Assembly (NCBI GenBank): GCA_017792405.1
Contig: CP051231.1
Span: 2,252,110-2,316,109 of the forward strand
Source: Oceanicola sp.
GTDB lineage: Bacteria > Pseudomonadota > Alphaproteobacteria > Rhodobacterales > Rhodobacteraceae
Reading direction: 5' to 3'
DNA: 64,000 nucleotides
Of this stretch, positions 61,779 through 64,000 are shown one piece after another. Below the pieces are notes generated by a model. The model did not search any database and had not been told where the DNA came from. It was given only the letters and a program-made list of their open reading frames with translations. The first letter of the stretch is position 1, and each line of letters begins with the position of its first letter. Both the position numbers and the translations under genes were made by a program.

Positions 61779-63557
61779 TCACAACGGCCAGAACACCAGA
61801 ATGAGCGGGATCGACACCGCCACCACGAGGATCTCCAGCGGCAGCCCCATGCGCCAGTAGTCGCCAAACGAATAGCCCCCCGGCCCGAGGATCAGCGTGT
61901 TGTTCTTGTGCCCAATAGGCGTGAGGAAGGCCGAAGAGGCCGCCACCGCCACTGCCATCAAAAACGGGTCCGCCGAAACGCCCAGCGAGTTCGCCATCTG
62001 TATCCCGATCGGAGCGGCCACGATCGCCGTCGCCGTGTTGTTGAGAACGTCCGAGAGCGTCATCGTCACGACCATCAGGATCGTCAGAATCGCCCAGGCC
62101 GGCCATCCTTCCGTCAGGCCCACGAGCCCACCCGCGATCAGTTCGGTGCCGCCCGACTCTTCCAGCGCCGCACCCAGCGGAATCATCGACCCCAACAGCA
62201 CGACCACCGGCCATTCGATGTGGTCATAAAGCTCACTCAGGCTGAGAATCTTGGTCAGCACGTAGCCCACCACTACGATCCCCAGCGCCACCGGCAGATA
62301 TAGCAGCCCGAAAGACGCCGCAGCCACCGCGGCGGCAAAGAGCCCGATGGCGAGCCAAGTCTTGCTGTCCTGCGTCACCGCAAGGCCCCGGTCGGCCAGC
62401 GGCAAGGCGCCGATCCACGCGGTCACTTCCGCCGTCCGGTCGTTGGGCGCAAGCAGCAGCAAGATGTCGCCCGGCTTCACGATCTCCTTGCGCACCTGGC
62501 TGGTGATCCGCTTGCCCTGCCGCGAGATACCCATCAGGATCGTCCGCTGCCGCCAGCTCAGCCCGATCCCATGCGCGGAGCGCCCGGCAATGCGCGAATC
62601 CTCCGGCACCACCACCTCGATCAGTCCGAGCCCGGCACCAGCCTCGGCCAGCAACTCCCGGCGCTTCTCGTCTGAGAATACCAGCGCGTGCGAGGCCCGG
62701 AATTCGTCCAGCGCATCCGGCACCGCCTCCAGCACCAGCGCATCCTCGGCCTCGATCCTCGTCAGCCGCTGCGCGCCGTAGAGTCGCTTGCCCCCGCGCA
62801 CCAGCCCCAGCACGCCCACATCGGCCTTGGCCGCCAGCTCTTCAACATCGCGCACCCTCTGGCCCACGAACTTGGAGCCCTCCGGCACCGTCAGCTCGGC
62901 GATGTAATTCTTCACCTCGCTCTCCGAGACCGCGCCCGCCCCGTCCCCGGTCGAAGGGATCAATCGCCAACCGCCGAGCGCCACAAAGGCCAGCCCCGCC
63001 AGCGCCGTCAGCCCGCCCACGGGGGCGAAGTCAAACATCCGGAACGGCTCGCCCAGCGCATCGCCCCGCACCGAGGCGATGATGATGTTGGGTGGCGTGC
63101 CGATCAGCGTGGCCATGCCGCCGAGAATGGTGGCAAAGCTGAGCGGCATCAGGCTCAGCCCCGGCGAACGCCCGGCCTTCCGGGCGGTCTGAATGTCCAC
63201 CGGCATCAGCAGCGCCAGCGCCGCCACGTTGTTCATGAAGGCGCTCAGCACGCCGCCCACGCCGCCCATCAGCGCGATATGCCCGCCTAGACGGCGGGTG
63301 GAGCTGACCAGCGTGCGCGTGATCAGCAGCACCGCGCCCGAGTTCACGAGGCCAGCCGACACCACGAGGACCAGCGCCACGACCAGCGTCGCCGGGTGGC
63401 CGAAGCCCTCGAAGGCCCGGTCCGAGGGCACAACGCCCAGCACGACCCCGGCCATGAGCGCTGCGAAGGCCACGAGGTCATAGCGAAACCGCCCCCAAAG
63501 CAGCAGCCCGAAGACCGCCCCGAAAAGCACGAAGAGAGTTACCTGATCACCCGTCAC
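61779..63557 (-). CDS. SLC13-family permease with TrkA-C domains
   Basis: The 592-aa protein has two sets of membrane helices (about 5-190 and 395-590) with ATILGGMATLIGTPPNIIIASV and the second GHKNNTLILGP, and between them two TrkA-C domains (about 215-380: EGSKFVGQRVRDVEELA, EVVVPEDSRIAGRSAHGI). It likely transports a dicarboxylate or sulfate with Na+. GTG start. Confidence 0.9.
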   Translation of the reverse strand: MTGDQVTLFVLFGAVFGLLLWGRFRYDLVAFAALMAGVVLGVVPSDRAFEGFGHPATLVVALVLVVSAGLVNSGAVLLITRTLVSSTRRLGGHIALMGGVGGVLSAFMNNVAALALLMPVDIQTARKAGRSPGLSLMPLSFATILGGMATLIGTPPNIIIASVRGDALGEPFRMFDFAPVGGLTALAGLAFVALGGWRLIPSTGDGAGAVSESEVKNYIAELTVPEGSKFVGQRVRDVEELAAKADVGVLGLVRGGKRLYGAQRLTRIEAEDALVLEAVPDALDEFRASHALVFSDEKRRELLAEAGAGLGLIEVVVPEDSRIAGRSAHGIGLSWRQRTILMGISRQGKRITSQVRKEIVKPGDILLLLAPNDRTAEVTAWIGALPLADRGLAVTQDSKTWLAIGLFAAAVAAASFGLLYLPVALGIVVVGYVLTKILSLSELYDHIEWPVVVLLGSMIPLGAALEESGGTELIAGGLVGLTEGWPAWAILTILMVVTMTLSDVLNNTATAIVAAPIGIQMANSLGVSADPFLMAVAVAASSAFLTPIGHKNNTLILGPGGYSFGDYWRMGLPLEILVVAVSIPLILVFWPL

Positions 63558-63701
63558 CTGGGCCCGCCCCCTGAAAATTCATTCGGCCGATCATGACCCC
63601 CGCGCCGCCGGAAGGAAACCCGCCACGCACCTTGCCCCCGGCCCCGCCTCTGCCCTATATAGCCCGCCAGATCAGCCAACCAGTACGCAACGGAGGCCCC
63701 C

Positions 63702-64000
63702 ATGGCCGGCCACTCAAAATGGGCGAACATCCAGCACCGCAAAGGGCGGCAGGATGCGGCTCGCTCCAAGCTCTTCTCCAAGCTCGCCAAGGAAATCACC
63801 GTGGCGGCCAAGATGGGCGACCCCGACCCCGACAACAACCCACGCCTGCGCCTCGCGGTGAAGGAGGCCAAGTCGCAATCGGTGCCGAAGGACGTGATCC
63901 AGCGCGCGATCGACAAGTCCCAGGCCGCGGGCGGCGATGACTACAAGGAAATCCGCTACGAGGGCTACGGCCCCGGCGGCGTGGCGGTGATCGTCGAGGC
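63702..64000 (+). CDS. YebC/PmpR-family protein (3' partial)
   Basis: The visible part starts [20 protein letters not shown] and has [14 protein letters not shown] and [13 protein letters not shown], the YebC signature. These proteins regulate transcription in some species and help ribosomes pass proline stalls in others. The gene runs off the window. CGGAGG precedes ATG 63702. Confidence 0.97.
   Translation, partial: MAGHSKWANIQHRKGRQDAARSKLFSKLAKEITVAAKMGDPDPDNNPRLRLAVKEAKSQSVPKDVIQRAIDKSQAAGGDDYKEIRYEGYGPGGVAVIVE

Overview
The window is a GC-rich chromosome segment typical of an alphaproteobacterium of the Rhodobacteraceae/Roseobacter type. I infer this from the heavy G/C bias at third codon positions, the GatA/GatC pair, a DUF1127 protein, a HlyU-family protein, a Zur-ZnuCB operon, a bacterial voltage-gated sodium channel and many short overlapping operons. 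The genus cannot be told from the sequence alone.

Region 1 (3-493) is chromosomal backbone: the end of a MAPEG-family membrane protein and an intact tRNA-Gly(GCC). Region 2 (448-15924) is an integrated mobile element of about 15.4 kb. It lies between a perfect 46-bp direct repeat made of the 3' part of the tRNA gene (448-493 and 15879-15924). It carries a frameshifted tyrosine integrase, a second broken gene, a four-gene minus-strand cassette (6530-2731) that looks like an antiphage defence operon (SIR2-like NADase, a 654-residue protein with an HEISH metal-site motif, and two unknown proteins), a chain of small overlapping genes including AlpA-like and terminase-small-subunit-like proteins, a 1019-aa primase-helicase, an origin-like nest of repeats, a serine recombinase, hypothetical genes and an HNH endonuclease. 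No capsid, portal, tail or large terminase gene is present, so the element looks like a phage satellite or integrative element carrying a defence cargo rather than a prophage.

Region 3 (15973-40000) is housekeeping backbone: an MBL-fold hydrolase, a proline/alanine-rich membrane protein, hisB-yigZ-hlyU, a YmdB-type phosphoesterase, a sodium channel, folate cyclo-ligase with mgtE, guanine deaminase, a CAP protein, 8-oxoguanine deaminase with histidinol-phosphatase, an XRE regulator, a quinone oxidoreductase and LysR pair, DUF1127, a Bax-inhibitor-like protein, a nucleotide kinase-like protein, a GNAT enzyme, rpmG, the RNase P RNA gene, an amidase, an Excalibur-type lipoprotein, gatCA and a UPF0173 hydrolase. 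Region 4 (40035-49250) has tadA, a pseudouridine synthase and a run of XpaC-like, TelA, DUF2927, SPFH/GYF and zinc-ribbon genes, preceded by a 28-aa membrane peptide, with an HNH gene interrupted by a stop codon. Region 5 (49338-64000) has a nucleotidyltransferase, a fructokinase-type kinase with a LacI-type operator, dtd, an overlapping zur-znuC-znuB-acyl ligase-thiolase chain behind a Zur-type box, Kdo transferase, Nudix, DUF1178 and SDR genes, a DMT exporter, a divergent LysE/ArgO exporter and LysR pair, an SLC13 permease and the start of a YebC gene.

The strongest candidates for an undescribed system are the SIR2/HEISH four-gene cassette and the replication-like repeat nest beside the primase-helicase.
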